The notes: generated by a model from the letters alone, not told the origin. A DNA stretch of 64,000 nt from Branchinecta lynchi (GCA_023053575.1 JAKZAP010000008.1:3001001-3065000), one strand, 5' to 3'; counted from the first letter of the stretch, positions 33,480-43,760 are shown. A program made the numbers and translations.

Positions 33480-33770
33480 ATTCACTTTCGGTTTTCAAGA
33501 CAGCAAAGAGTGGATGTGATTTTATCTATCGGGCTTGGTTCGAAACTAGACAATCAGAAATGTTCTGCAATATTAACCCAAATAATCTGATTGGCTAGTG
33601 ACCTCAAAATTTGAACTGATTTCAACTTGGGTCCGAGACTAGCTGGTACCCGAAACTGGCACCCGTATCCATCGCGAACGGCAGAAACCTGGCAAAGCTA
33701 TGGTCTCGGGAGCGATTTTCAGAGCTAGGTAGTACCGAGTATTAGCTAAAACCCGTTGTGATTATTCATA
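33480..33770 (-). repeat. Family E repeat, minus copy
   Basis: Reverse complement of 30540-30985; for example AATCTGATTGGCTAGTGACC, GGGTCCGAGACTAGCTGGTA and GCGAACGGCAGAAACC. It ends beside TAGCTAAAACCCGTTG. Confidence 0.75.
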
Positions 33771-35700
33771 GGCAAAAATTATTCCAGCGACCCCTCACCC
33801 CCCGGACATCCCCCCCCCCCTCGAATGCAAATACATAGGAAGTTAGGAAATCTTATTAGAAACTGCATCTTTGACCGCGAGCACTTTCCCTAGACACACG
33901 AGTAAAGTGTAAACGCGCCTAAATGACAGTGGGGTCATCTAGAGGCGCTATCCGTAAGCACCCACATGGGCAAACTCAATAATGGATCTTGGGCACCACT
34001 GTGCAGTCTCCCTGGGCAAGGTGGGCACCTATTGTGCAGAAATTCTGGGAGTGACCCCCCCCCCCCCCGAATAGATCTTAACAAGCATATCAGATACAAC
34101 GAAACACATTTGGCTAGAATAAAACAGAAAATATAGATATATATCTGATATTATTTATTTCTCTCATTATTAATTTTTGTATATAATTTCTGCCTAAGAA
34201 TCAGCCTTGTGAATCCGCTAAGCTACCGCGCACTCTCTGACTCACAGAATAAAGTCGCCTTCACATTGACGCGTACAGCCTGTTACACTATAAGCCAATG
34301 GTTCCCAACCTTTTCCGTACCGCGTACCCCTAATCAAGGTTCGAAAAGATTGCGTACCCCCTATTTCAGAACGTGAAAAAGACGATGGTTATTATCATAA
34401 ATGATAAGGCATACATGTGTAAAATTAGATATAAATCAGTAAGACAATCACCAGAGGCTGCTTTGTGGCAAAAAGTTTGTCAAATCTCGGCTCGACCTCA
34501 TTAGCGGTATATATTTTATAGTCACCCTGTTTCTGTGTTTGGTTTTGATATTCTCTGTGCTTCATCAAGCTGCATCGCAAACTTTTTCGTTAGCTTAATT
34601 CGCAACCTGAATGACAATATCACTTACAATGTCTTCGATTCCACTTGAAACAATATTGTTTGACACAGGAACAGATTTTACGGCAGTAGGCTAGCTGTTT
34701 CTGAATCAACATTATTTCACTGATTTTAGCCAGGGCATGGAATCAGAGGAGTCATGGAGGGGTTGACAACACTTAGGTTCGCCCCTCAAAAAAAATAAAA
34801 AAATAAAGGTCTGCCAGATGATTAAAAAGAAAAGAGTCGGCACGAAGCGCCGCGATTTTTCGTAAAAGCGGTTATTTAAAAAAAAAAAATCAGTAATTGC
34901 CCTTGCCAATCAAGATACATTTTGGCTGGTGATACCACTGCTGGTAATATTAGGCTTTCGGCAATCAAAAGTCAGTGAGACGAGATTTTGAAGCTACAGA
35001 CTTAAATCAATTTTGGTTTCTACCACCAGTTGGGAACCACTGCACTAAGCAACGCAACCTGTGCGTCACGATTTCGACGACGCAACGCAGAGCTTACGCA
35101 GACAAAAGAAAATGCAACGCAAGAATAGAAACCAAGTTCTTCTATTTTTGCGTTGAGTCAACGCGTTACGCATCAGATTTTTCAGTGAAAACCTGGTTTT
35201 GAAGAGAAACTGGAGAATAGCCTACTAATGATGAAGAAAAACCTTCTAATGATGATTGAAACTTACTAATTGATGAAAGAAATGATAATCTGGCAGAAGA
35301 AACTGAAAAGGAAAACGTAAATACGCATCCAGCGTGACATATTCTCACGCAGGTGTGTCAAAAAAAATCAACGAAGAAAAAATAAATTATCTTCGCAGGT
35401 GTGAAAAATACGCTAGGCAACCTGTACGCAACGCAAGATAAATGCATACGCGACGAATCGCAATGACGCGTCAATATGAAAGCAGCTTAATTCATGAGCG
35501 GGCGGAATTTTATGGGTCTTTTGTCATTAAGGGTTGATTATTAGTTCTGATTAGTGCGGATGATGTTAGCTGGTGTTACGAGTTTTCGAAAAAGAGGTTG
35601 TAGTATGTTTACAACAATCACCCTGTCGAATTGTCTCGCCTAGTTTACGACATTTGCACTCCTTTCAAGAAAGCTAAACAAGTCTTGACTAATGCCAAGA
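33771..35700. other. Mostly unassigned
   Basis: Contains C-runs near 33815 and 34060 and a decayed piece of the CAGAGGCGT MITE (GAGTCGGCACGAAGCGCCGC near 34832). AACGCAACC-like words recur near 35040-35460. No exon recognised. Confidence 0.4.
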
Positions 35701-35701
35701 A

Positions 35702-36105
35702 CAAATAATCAGATAGAACCACCGTCTTTAGTCCCATGCAGCGACTATGAATACCCACGACAAAACTTAGCGGAACTAGAGCTATTTACTCTAGCTTTGA
35801 GCTCATATTGATACTCGCTTACTCATCTTCCGTCTTCGCCGTTGCTCATCACAGCCCCAAAAATGCAGGAGGCGTACTCCACGCGCTGACCCGCTCTAAA
35901 GCGCGTCCGTAGAACCAATCAGCACTTCTTCTTTTCCTCAAAGGGGCTTCACAGCGATTTAGCTATTTGTAGAGGTAACGAAACGTGATGTGGCTTGAAG
36001 CTACTAACCTCCGCTCATACGCAGTGGACAGAGTACAGGGAAATATTCGACTCCGCAAAGTCATGTTACAGAGATAGGTAGACGGAGGTTCTATCTGATT
36101 ATTTG
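35702..36105. mobile_element. MITE with CAAATAATCAGATAGAACC termini
   Basis: CAAATAATCAGATAGAACC at the left is matched by GGTTCTATCTGATTATTTG at the right, so the terminal inverted repeats are about 19-25 bp. It is 404 bp with no transposase. Target-site duplication unclear. Confidence 0.75.
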
Positions 36106-36419
36106 TTTTTGCTAACGTTTAGGGCAAAGCATACCTTCTCTGAGGAGTTCTGGCCTTGACCGAGCGACGAGCCAGTACGCTGTTTACCCTCAAGGCTTGA
36201 CCTCATACCATTCTTAGCTCCCTGCCTGGAGGCATTCGGTGTTCGGCTGTTCAGCACAGTCGACCTCTGCTGTCTGCCAATGAAGATGTACTGCCACACA
36301 GAACACCGGGGGAAGAAGCAGATCTGAGAATAGATGGCGACTCTATACTTTTTGCCAGAATAATAGTGATGACAATGACCGTTCCCCTTTCTTCAGATTC
36401 TCCAAATACTTACTTCGGC

Positions 36420-36420
<1 letters not shown>

Positions 36421-36450
<30 letters not shown>
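36421..36450 (+). repeat. C homopolymer, 30 bases
   Basis: The longest homopolymer in the window. True length is uncertain in any assembly. Confidence 0.85.
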
Positions 36451-36778
36451 TTGGACAAGAAATACCAAAGTGATGAAAATATATAACATAAAAGACCCTG
36501 AGCTTGCTATTTCTAACCTGATTAGCTCAAAAAACATCAGACAACTCAAAAATCCAGACCCACTCTTGGAGCAAAATTCTCAAAGTTTAAGTATATATGT
36601 ATGTAATCGTGTTCGGTTTTTAGTCAGTCAGAGAGTCTCAGTTAGTAATTGTCGATTTTTGTGTGTGTTTCCCATGAACGTGTTACGTTTTGCTTTTGTT
36701 TTATTTTTCTTTTCGTTTTTGTACTCCGTCCCTTTTCTGTTGGAAATGACGGGTGATAAATAAATAAAATACTAATAG

Positions 36779-37065
36779 TAGCTGCGTTCTTTGTCACGGG
36801 AGTTCTCACCGTTGGTCTCCGGTTTTTCTTATATGCCGATTTTGCATCCACCGGTCACTACTCAACAGTCTTATAACCCGTTTTTGAACTAAACAGTGTC
36901 CAGTTTTATCTCACCGGTGCGGACTAACGAGAACTTGCTCGGGACCCCAGCTTCAGCGAGGAGTTGGGTAGTTTTCATCAACTCACCGGTGAAAGAAAAA
37001 AAACGTGTTTTAAGAGAAGAACCGGACACTGGTGACAAAACACCGGAGTGCAACGAACGCAGCTA
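36779..37065. mobile_element. MITE with TAGCTGCGTTC termini
   Basis: TAGCTGCGTTCTTTG at the left pairs with CAACGAACGCAGCTA at the right. CACCGGTG-like words occur inside. It is 287 bp with no coding sequence. Confidence 0.7.
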
Positions 37066-37183
37066 ATGATAGACTCGAAAGTACTCAAAATGGAAAAGTC
37101 ATCTAGGATATTCTTCAGCGAAATTTTGTCCCTTCTTGGCAAGGGTTCTGATCTCAAAATTTTCGACCCTTATTTTCCCCTTT

Positions 37184-37308
37184 TGCAATCCGAGGGGTTG
37201 CTCACTCTAAAAAACGATTTACACCAAGTGGCGCGTGCCGTGGTCCCTTGCCGGTGCCACGTCGAGGTGTACACCGGTGGCACAAAGAGAGCAACCCCTC
37301 GTTGCAAT
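37184..37308. mobile_element. Short MITE with TTGCAATCCGAGGGGTTGC termini
   Basis: Inverted ends TGCAATCCGAGGGGTTGCTC and GAGCAACCCCTCGTTGCA surround a core of about 85 bp. It lies in the intron after the TM7 exon. Confidence 0.7.
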
Positions 37309-37523
37309 CTATAAGAAGAATTCCCCAAAATAAGATACTTATATCGACAAATTTTGACTGTGAATCATATTTCATGGCGCCTAGCAGAAATGCAATCAGC
37401 ACCTGAAAGCAGGTGATTCATCGAAAAGCGGACTCCTCGCGTAAACCACAAACAGTAATGTAGGTACGACCTGTCCTTCAAAAAATCTTTCGTTATCAGA
37501 ACTGGAAATAAATTAAAACATAC

Positions 37524-37652
37524 TTTTCGGCAGAGGATGTAAACCCAGGGGTCAATTAGTTGATTTATGGAGGCAAGTCGAACAGCCAGAATGTCAGATG
37601 CATGATCCTCGGCGGTCAGGTGCTCATGGAACATGTTGGTCAAAATCTGGAT
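37524..37652 (-). CDS. Prostanoid receptor-like GPCR, TM7 exon
   Basis: The exon encodes 43 residues, phase 0 at both ends. The acceptor is CATCCATTTTAG|ATCCAG and the donor is CGAAAA|GTATGT. It covers the third extracellular loop (TNMFHEHLTAEDHAS) and TM7 (LAVRLASINQLIDPWVYILC). The Arg in VRLASIN is the residue that in mammalian prostanoid receptors pairs with the ligand carboxylate, and the N..xxDPWVYIL block is the prostanoid form of NPxxY. It closes at CRK, where vertebrate relatives also enter the tail. It follows the TM6 exon in order and frame. The receptor is inferred to be a plasma-membrane prostaglandin sensor coupling to G proteins; the subtype is unknown. Confidence 0.93.
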
Positions 37653-37654
37653 CT

Positions 37655-37744
37655 AAAATGGATGTAGAAAATAAGAACGCATTCTAAGTAACCAATACCA
37701 AAATGGATGTAGAAAATAAGAACGCATTCTAAGTAACCAATACC
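37655..37744 (+). repeat. Exact 45-bp tandem duplication at the TM7 acceptor
   Basis: AAAATGGATGTAGAAAATAA... to ...TAACCAATACC occurs twice with no difference (37655-37699, 37700-37744). On the gene's strand the exon-proximal copy ends in the used TTTTAG acceptor; the distal copy reads TTTTGG at the same place, so it lacks the AG. Confidence 0.95.
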
Positions 37745-37916
37745 GGTGAAGCAAAACAGTCTGCTAATTATCAAGAATGCACTGGTGTGTTCTGTTCAAA
37801 CAGTATTCTATGTGTTTGTTGTGGTTCGTTGACCTTTCGATAGTTTATCAGCTCCAACCTAAGCGGACAGACATCTAGGTAGTCAGCTTTAGATAGCCAA
37901 CGTGATTCGATATTCG
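37745..37916. other. Intron sequence before a MITE
   Basis: Its first 35 bases (CCGGTGAAGCAAAACAGTCT) recur inverted at about 28015-28065. Confidence 0.6.
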
Positions 37917-38339
37917 TTTAACCAGGGACCCATGAATTTCCTGTGATGACTCGCCATTCAGGGGGCTTGTCATTTCCTATGCTTCTATGTTGCTATGTTG
38001 ACCGAGCCTCACCTAGTTTCCAAAAATTCCGCTTGGGTTGAATCAGCGTTCTTGCTCAGATAGACAAAATTTGTTGGCACAAGTCAGGACTATTTAGCAT
38101 GCCACCAGGTACCTAAGCTAGGACAAAAGATCCAGGATACTCTTCCATTACAGAGAAATATTCCTAGTTCAGCACAACAGCTGCGAATATTTTGTCTATC
38201 TGGATAGTCGGGTATTAATCCCCGTGGGTATTTCTCGAACTATCTGACGCTTGGTCAAGAGCGCATCAGAAATCTCTTATTGACAAGCCCCCTGAATGGC
38301 GAGTCATTACAGGAAATTTATGGGTCCCTGGTTTAACCA
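37917..38339. mobile_element. MITE with about 58-bp terminal inverted repeats
   Basis: TTTAACCAGGGACCCATGAA and GACTCGCCATTCAGGGGGCT at the left are mirrored at 38281-38339 (AGCCCCCTGAATGGCGAGTC, GGGTCCCTGGTTTAA). It is 423 bp in all with no transposase. Confidence 0.85.
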
Positions 38340-38725
38340 AGGTATGGGTTGGTTAACCGTTTTAGTCCAAGGGATTCTTAATCGTGCTGAGTCTTATACA
38401 GTACTCAGTGAAATACAAAGGATTTATTTTACTTGCTTTGAGAAGCAAAGAGAGAAAGAGGATCGTGAGTTGAGCCATAGGCTGAATAGGGTAGGACATT
38501 CCTTCCCCTCAAATTGTTGATTGGTGATAGGGTGGAGAATAAGGTCAGGCCCGCCGGTCTTAAGACAGTTTTGACACGCTCATCATCAGGTCCCAAGGAC
38601 CCTTCTTCAAGACCTAGCCTAACCTCCACCCGCAAAACCCCATCGGTACTTGAGCACTGCGTTAGTCTTGAGAGTTTCCGAAAGTTTTCAAGCTCTGTCG
38701 GTGTGAGTATTAAGCGATTGATTTT

Positions 38726-38862
38726 CCATTGCACCAACACCGGCACAAATTGATTCCCCTCTGAATCTGAAAGGGAGGCCTATTTGATGATGGTGATGAT
38801 AATCGGAACATTTCCGAGAATACGGGGAGTGAGTCCCGGGGACAAATAAAAATCTTGCAGTA
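38726..38862 (+). mobile_element. Partial MITE of the AGGCGTATTCTCGCC family
   Basis: Right-hand half only: CATTGCACCAACACCGGC, GATGATGGTGATGATAATCG and GAGAATACGGGGAGTGAGTC. It lacks both termini. Confidence 0.7.
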
Positions 38863-38944
38863 TTTGCTACTGGGGTTAATCTTATCTTGATTGAGATAAG
38901 ATTACCCCTAACTCGGATTAATCTTATCCCAATAAAGATATGGG

Positions 38945-40055
38945 CCGGGTCCGATACCTGTGGAGGGATGGGGGGGGGGGGGGGGGGGTCGAAAAACTCA
39001 AGAAACGCTTAAAGCAGAGGGGTTGGGACGGAACTTAATGGAGAGAACAAGCATTAGGCCTAGATACGAAACTGACGGAATTAATGGTTTCGGGGCTCTG
39101 TGGGGGGAGTTGGAGGGGATTTCCTGGAATTCTGGTAGTCGCGAGTTAGAATAGTTCCAGATGTACTAAGAAAACGAAACTTTGCAGGCATATTAGAGTC
39201 CCGATTTAATTGACTTAAGAACCTGAGACAGCATACAACCGGAAACTTCGGTTCCTAGATCCGAGCATTTTTGGTGGAGCGAGGGAAGGGAAATCTGGAA
39301 ATTGACTTCTGCAAATTGCGAACAAGCGGTCTGATTCGAGTGAAAATGGGGGGGGGGGGGGGACTTTTGACATGAACAAAAAAGAAATGGATGGACAGAA
39401 TGAGACGCAAGTTCGACAGTGCCGAATAATTATGCGGCCTAGATTTGTTTTTTGGCGTCCGGGCCGGATTCGGCGAAGGTGGGGGGGGGGGGGGGGGGGT
39501 ACCGGGAATTTCTGGGTAGTCTATGCTCCTATTGCCGGAAATTTTGAGGCTCACATAGGGGTCAAGCGAGTGCATTAGTTTAGATGAAACCTGGAATGTA
39601 GAGAGAGCGTACACCCTAGATGCCATATTTTACGGTCCGAACCGGATCCGTCAACGGTGGGGGGGGGGGGTCCGGAATTTCCAAAAATGCTCAGATTCGA
39701 GTGAAACTTGGTAGATGGTATAAAATAAGATGCTTTAGATGATCCATTTTTGGGTCCGAACCAGATTTTACCACGGTAGGGGGGGGATGGAGGCAGTATC
39801 GGAAATCGTTTAGCATGTCTAGGGATCAAACGAGTGGATTTATCGGCCTGAAACTTGGAAGTTTTAGCTGTCATACGCATTTGCTACACATAATCCGAGA
39901 CGATGCCGGAACTGCTCAGAATTGAGAAACTAAATATCCAGTTTGTATTTCCGAACCGCATTTTTGGATGGCGGGTGTATTTTGTGACGTTTTCATCTAC
40001 TTTCTTGTACCGCCTACTCGGAACAAGTGCCATATGAGCTCACAGCTCTTGATCT
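38945..40055 (-). mobile_element. Family A repeat, copy A5 (minus)
   Basis: Units with GGGACGGAACTTAATGG and GAGTGAAACTTGG and G-runs up to 19 bases; ends GGAACAAGTGCCATATGAGC. The 5' hairpin is missing. Confidence 0.72.
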
Positions 40056-40313
40056 CAATAACTGCTCCACACCCCATCCCGGATCAAAACAGTAAACTTT
40101 CCGTGACTCACAAAGTTTCGACGGAAACGTAAAAACACGATTAGAAACCTAGTCCTATGCACTAGTTTTCTGGTGTATTTTTTTTTTTGTAGTAGACTTA
40201 TCGTCTCTTTTTTTCCCACTTCTTGAGAGCAAAATAACATTAAGGAGTAGCGCCAAGACCCATGCTTTCCATGCTTTGCAAACGGGGCATACTCGAAGCG
40301 CCGCCCACTGCGC

Positions 40314-41507
40314 TTGAGTCATTTAAAGCGAGACACGGTCGGTTTCTTGGCTGATTGGTTAAAGGCAGAGATTCTTGATCTTATTGATTTACAACAATTC
40401 GGGAACCTCAAGGAGGTATCTACTTCGCACTACCTTGTTAGTCTTCTTGACACTATTCTAAAAAATCTTGAAAACCCTGATACTTGGTTGAATCTTTTAT
40501 TAATAGATCTCCAGAAAGCTTTTGACCTAATTGACCATAATATCCTTGTAAACAAACTGTTGATTGAGTTCCAAGTGAGTCCTTTTTTAGTCAAAATTGT
40601 TGCTTCTTTTTTAACAAATCGTTCTCAAGTGCTTAAATACAAAAACGTCTTTTCTGATCCCCTCCCTATTTTTTGTGGTGTCCCCCAAGGAACTCTAATG
40701 GGACCAATTTTATTTTTAATAATGATCAATAGCCTATTGACTGACCACCCAGATCGTTGGAAGTACGTGGACGACCTGTCTGCACTGGAGGTATGTCGAC
40801 GGAATATAAAAAGTTCAATTACGGCTCTACTTGAGGACGCTACTAAGCAAGCGTCTTTGTCGAAGATGAGGGTTAACTCCCAAAAATCATCGGTCATGAC
40901 TGTGAATTTTTTAAAATCCGTGCCCTCTTTCACAGACCCCATTCCTCCCGAAATCTCCGTTAGTTTTATTAAATTACTTGGAGTTACTATTTCAGCTGAC
41001 ATGAAGTGGGATGCCCATGTTCAAAACATCCTCAAACAAGCTTCCCCTTCGGTTACCATGTTAAAACTTATGAAAAAATTTTCTTGCCCCCCGAAGGATC
41101 TCCTCCAACTGTACTGTTCGTTTATCCGGCCAATACTGGAGTATGCTTGTCCAGTGTGGCATTTTGGGCTTACCTCTGAGCATGTTTATAAGATTGAAAA
41201 CATTCAAAAACGAGCGCTTAGGATCATTAATGGGGAGGGTAAGCTTCCTTACCATTATCTGCTTGGCAGGTTCAGGCTCACCACCTTGGACGCGAGAAGA
41301 AACCTCCTATGCCTTAATTTCGGCACCAAGACCCTGTCTGTTCCCAGATTGCGTCCTATTCTCCCCGAACTCTACACACCCATCCGCAATAGACCGCAGC
41401 GCGACAAGGCTCAGAAAGTACCCAAATTAAATCCAGTCCCCACAAAACATGAAAGGTACCGAAGGAGTTTTGTTCCAAGTTTTGTTGAATTGTACAACAG
41501 CCAGTAA
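40314..41507 (+). CDS. LINE reverse transcriptase, 5'-truncated but open over about 397 codons
   Basis: The frame is open from about 40314 to TAA at 41507; the first codon is TTG, so the true start is lost. Motifs in order: LLIDLQKAFDLIDHNIL (motif A, catalytic Asp), CGVPQGTLMGPILFLIMIN (motif B), KYVDDLSALE (motif C, YVDD rather than the usual YADD or FADD), LLGVTISADMKW (motif E) and PILEYACPVW in the thumb. The endonuclease and RT fingers are missing, as in a 5'-truncated retrotransposed copy. It resembles CR1/L2-type RTs of corals and other invertebrates. It is followed by a 3' UTR of about 580 bp and lies in plus orientation inside the TM6-TM7 intron of the minus-strand receptor gene. 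Confidence 0.93.
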   Translation: MSHLKRDTVGFLADWLKAEILDLIDLQQFGNLKEVSTSHYLVSLLDTILKNLENPDTWLNLLLIDLQKAFDLIDHNILVNKLLIEFQVSPFLVKIVASFLTNRSQVLKYKNVFSDPLPIFCGVPQGTLMGPILFLIMINSLLTDHPDRWKYVDDLSALEVCRRNIKSSITALLEDATKQASLSKMRVNSQKSSVMTVNFLKSVPSFTDPIPPEISVSFIKLLGVTISADMKWDAHVQNILKQASPSVTMLKLMKKFSCPPKDLLQLYCSFIRPILEYACPVWHFGLTSEHVYKIENIQKRALRIINGEGKLPYHYLLGRFRLTTLDARRNLLCLNFGTKTLSVPRLRPILPELYTPIRNRPQRDKAQKVPKLNPVPTKHERYRRSFVPSFVELYNSQ

Positions 41508-42093
41508 ACTTGGTCATTATTTTTGTTGAATTTGTTAGTTTTAGTTTTTGACCCTTTTAGAATGTTTTATTTTGTTTTATATATATTTTTAAGTGAAATT
41601 ACTTTTGACGTAATGATTAAAAATTTACTTTGATTGAATTTGAAAAAATTTTTTTTTTTACCATTTCTTTAAAGTGATTTTATTTGTTTTTTAAGTTTTT
41701 GGCAAAATGTTCGCCGAATGAGCCCATCGTGTAAATTGTGGTAGTTAAGTTTTGTATCGACTGATGAATTTGTTACGAATTATGTTGCAATTATTTTTGA
41801 CTGACAAATTGATTCGAGTGTTTAGTTATGTTTGGACGTAGAAGTCGAATATTTTAGAAGATTTTTATTTGTTTTAGAAGTTTTTGGCAAAATGTTCGCC
41901 GAATGAGCCCATCGTGTAAATTTTGGTAGTTAAGTTTTGTATCGACTGATGAATTTGTTACGAATTATGTTGCAATTATTATTCGACTGACAAATTGATT
42001 CGAGTGTTTAGTTATGTTTGGACGTAGAAGTCAAATTCGGCGTTCACGCTGTGAAAGTACTTTTTAGAATTAAAAATCTACTACTACTACTAC
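41508..42093 (+). mobile_element. 3' UTR and (CTA)n tail of the LINE
   Basis: T-rich noncoding sequence ending in AATTAAAAATCTACTACTAC and a short CTA repeat, a microsatellite tail usual for this LINE group. It contains a 185-bp tandem duplication. Confidence 0.75.
41686..42040 (+). repeat. 185-bp tandem duplication in the LINE 3' UTR
   Basis: GGCAAAATGTTCGCCGAATG is at 41701 and 41886, and the next 150 bases match almost exactly. Confidence 0.9.
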
Positions 42094-42094
42094 A

Positions 42095-42610
42095 AGAACA
42101 GAAACTTCAGCACTTATTAAACACTGACGTGTAATACGGAACGAACGTGTTTAAAAACCTATTTGTTCGTGTGGTAGGCGGTACCAGTTTTTCTTTGTTT
42201 TTGGACCTAGTGTCAACTCGATTCGGCATGACCGGTGGTAGTATGGCCCTATGTTTGTCACTTCGTAGAGGAATTGACCAAATTTGCATATCAAACTGAA
42301 CCGACGGTCGTAAAGGGACGGTAGTTGTAAGGTTGATAATGCTGACTCATAATCAGTAAATGCTTCACACAATATTACTTTAGCGGCTCTTTTCTGTATT
42401 GACTCAAGTTGATCACTTAAGTATCCTGTGTTATTGACTTGAGGCCCCCAAACAGGGCAAGCATACTCTACAATTGGTCGGATATATGTCAGGTACGCCA
42501 GCTTTAGTTGCGACACTGAAAAACCGAATCGACGCATTAAGATAAGGGTACGCATCGCACAGTTGGCTTTTCTTACTATTGTATCAACGTGAAGACTAAA
42601 CGAGGGCATT
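42095..42610 (-). pseudogene. LINE reverse transcriptase C-terminal fragment, minus strand
   Basis: Encodes about 150 residues with FSLHVDTIVRKANCAMRTL, LAYLTYIRPIVEYACPVW and LESIQKRAAKVILCEAFTDY, the thumb region of a CR1/L2-type RT. The fragment starts within about 10 bases of the TM6 donor and is open to a stop at 42151. Its end meets the tail of the plus-strand LINE, so the two 3' ends are tail to tail. Confidence 0.88.
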
Positions 42611-42615
42611 CTTAC

Positions 42616-42758
42616 CATTAAAGGGGCCCAGCAGACAGAGAAAACAATGGTTATTGCGAAAAGAAGAACGACCATCTGGATTTCTCGCTCTTGCTGCCGG
42701 CTGCTTCGAAATTTCATTCTCTCCTTTTCGCGGTGACAACGAAGGCGAAGTAGGGAAT
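42616..42758 (-). CDS. Prostanoid receptor-like GPCR, loop 3 and TM6 exon
   Basis: The exon is 143 bases, entering with phase 1 (acceptor TTTGTTTTTCAG) and leaving phase 0 at TTAATG|GTAAGA. It encodes a very basic third intracellular loop (SLLRLRCHREKERMKFRSSR) and then QQEREIQMVVLLFAITIVFS and VCWAPLM, i.e. TM6 with the CWxP switch motif. The EIQMVxLLxA stretch before TM6 is typical of prostaglandin E receptors. The basic loop is where G protein contacts are expected. Two oddities: the acceptor lies at the edge of a tandem array that repeats its own sequence, and a LINE remnant starts right after the donor so that the frame reads on into RT. The read-through should not be taken as the protein. 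Confidence 0.92.
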
Positions 42759-43760
42759 CTGAAAAACAAATTGGATAACCCTAGTGAAGTCGACAGACAT
42801 TGCAATGTGGGGATTTTATCCAGATCCGCGGAACCGACTTAGACTGATTTACGTCTACGGATTTCAAAGAAAAATTCCCTTAGTTTTCCCTGGCGCTTGA
42901 AACAAGGGTAGAGAAGTGAATTTATGCACAAATTGAAAAAATTCAATCCCCGCAGCATAGATTGTGAAAGCACAATAATTATTAATATTAAAACGAAGGG
43001 AAAGCGAAGCAGTATTGGCCTATGCTTTATTTAAGAATTCCTATAGCTTAAAAAGAGCGTGATACTGAAGATAAGGTGAACTTTTCTGGGAATAAATTCA
43101 GTACACCTTATGTAGTACGGTATTCTCCCAACATTAGGTTTATGGGTTTTATTCAGTTGGAGTTGAAGCTAAGTAGGCAAACATAGGTGTGATAGGGCTT
43201 AATTCCAGATCCGCGTGACTTATTTAGATGGATTTACTCTACTTTCAAAGAAAAATTCCCCTCAGTTTTGCCTGACATCAGTCCTCGTAACAAGGTCCAA
43301 AAAGCGAATCTGATTTACAAACTGGAAATACACATTCTTCATAGAAAACACTCAGAGGGAGACAAACATTGGGGTGAAAGGGATTTTATCCAGATCGCCG
43401 TTTCTGAAACAGACAGATTGTCGACGAAGAAATCCCTAAGTTTTCCCAGACCTTTGGCGCTTGCAACAGATGAAGAAGCGTATCTGAAACACAAATTGGA
43501 GATATACATTCGCCCCAGTGATTGCGTCAAAGCAGACAAACATTGGGGTGAGAGGGATTTTATCCAGATCGACGTATTGAAACAGACAGATTGTCACAGA
43601 AAAATTCCATCAGTTTTTCCAGACCTTTGGCGCTTGCAACAAAGGTGAAGAAGAGTACCTGAAATACAAACTGGAAATATACATTCTCCCAAGTGATTGC
43701 GTCAAAGCAGGCAAACATTGGGGTGAAAGAGATTTCATCCAGATGGGCAAAACTGATGAC
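42745..43760 (-). repeat. Array of about 175-bp units derived from the TM6 exon 5' edge and upstream intron
   Basis: On the gene's strand, CAATTTGTGTTTCAGATACG (near 43484), CAGTTTGTATTTCAGGTACT (near 43659) and CAGTTTGTAAATCAGATTCG (near 43310) mimic the real acceptor CAATTTGTTTTTCAG at 42759. Each is followed by CTTCTTC..CTTTGTTGCAAGCG, similar to the first 35 bases of the exon. Spacings are 174 and 175. A fourth, decayed copy is near 42917. Shared unit words on the plus strand are GGGATTTTATCCAGATCG and TTTTCCCAGACCTTTGGCGC. Segment 42960-43240 is not clearly part of the array. Confidence 0.8.

Noticed and set aside
42151..42717. A 188-codon open frame joining TM6 to reverse transcriptase
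   Set aside because: It crosses a consensus donor (GTAAGA at 42615) and the second half is a LINE remnant; the receptor continues in the TM7 exon.
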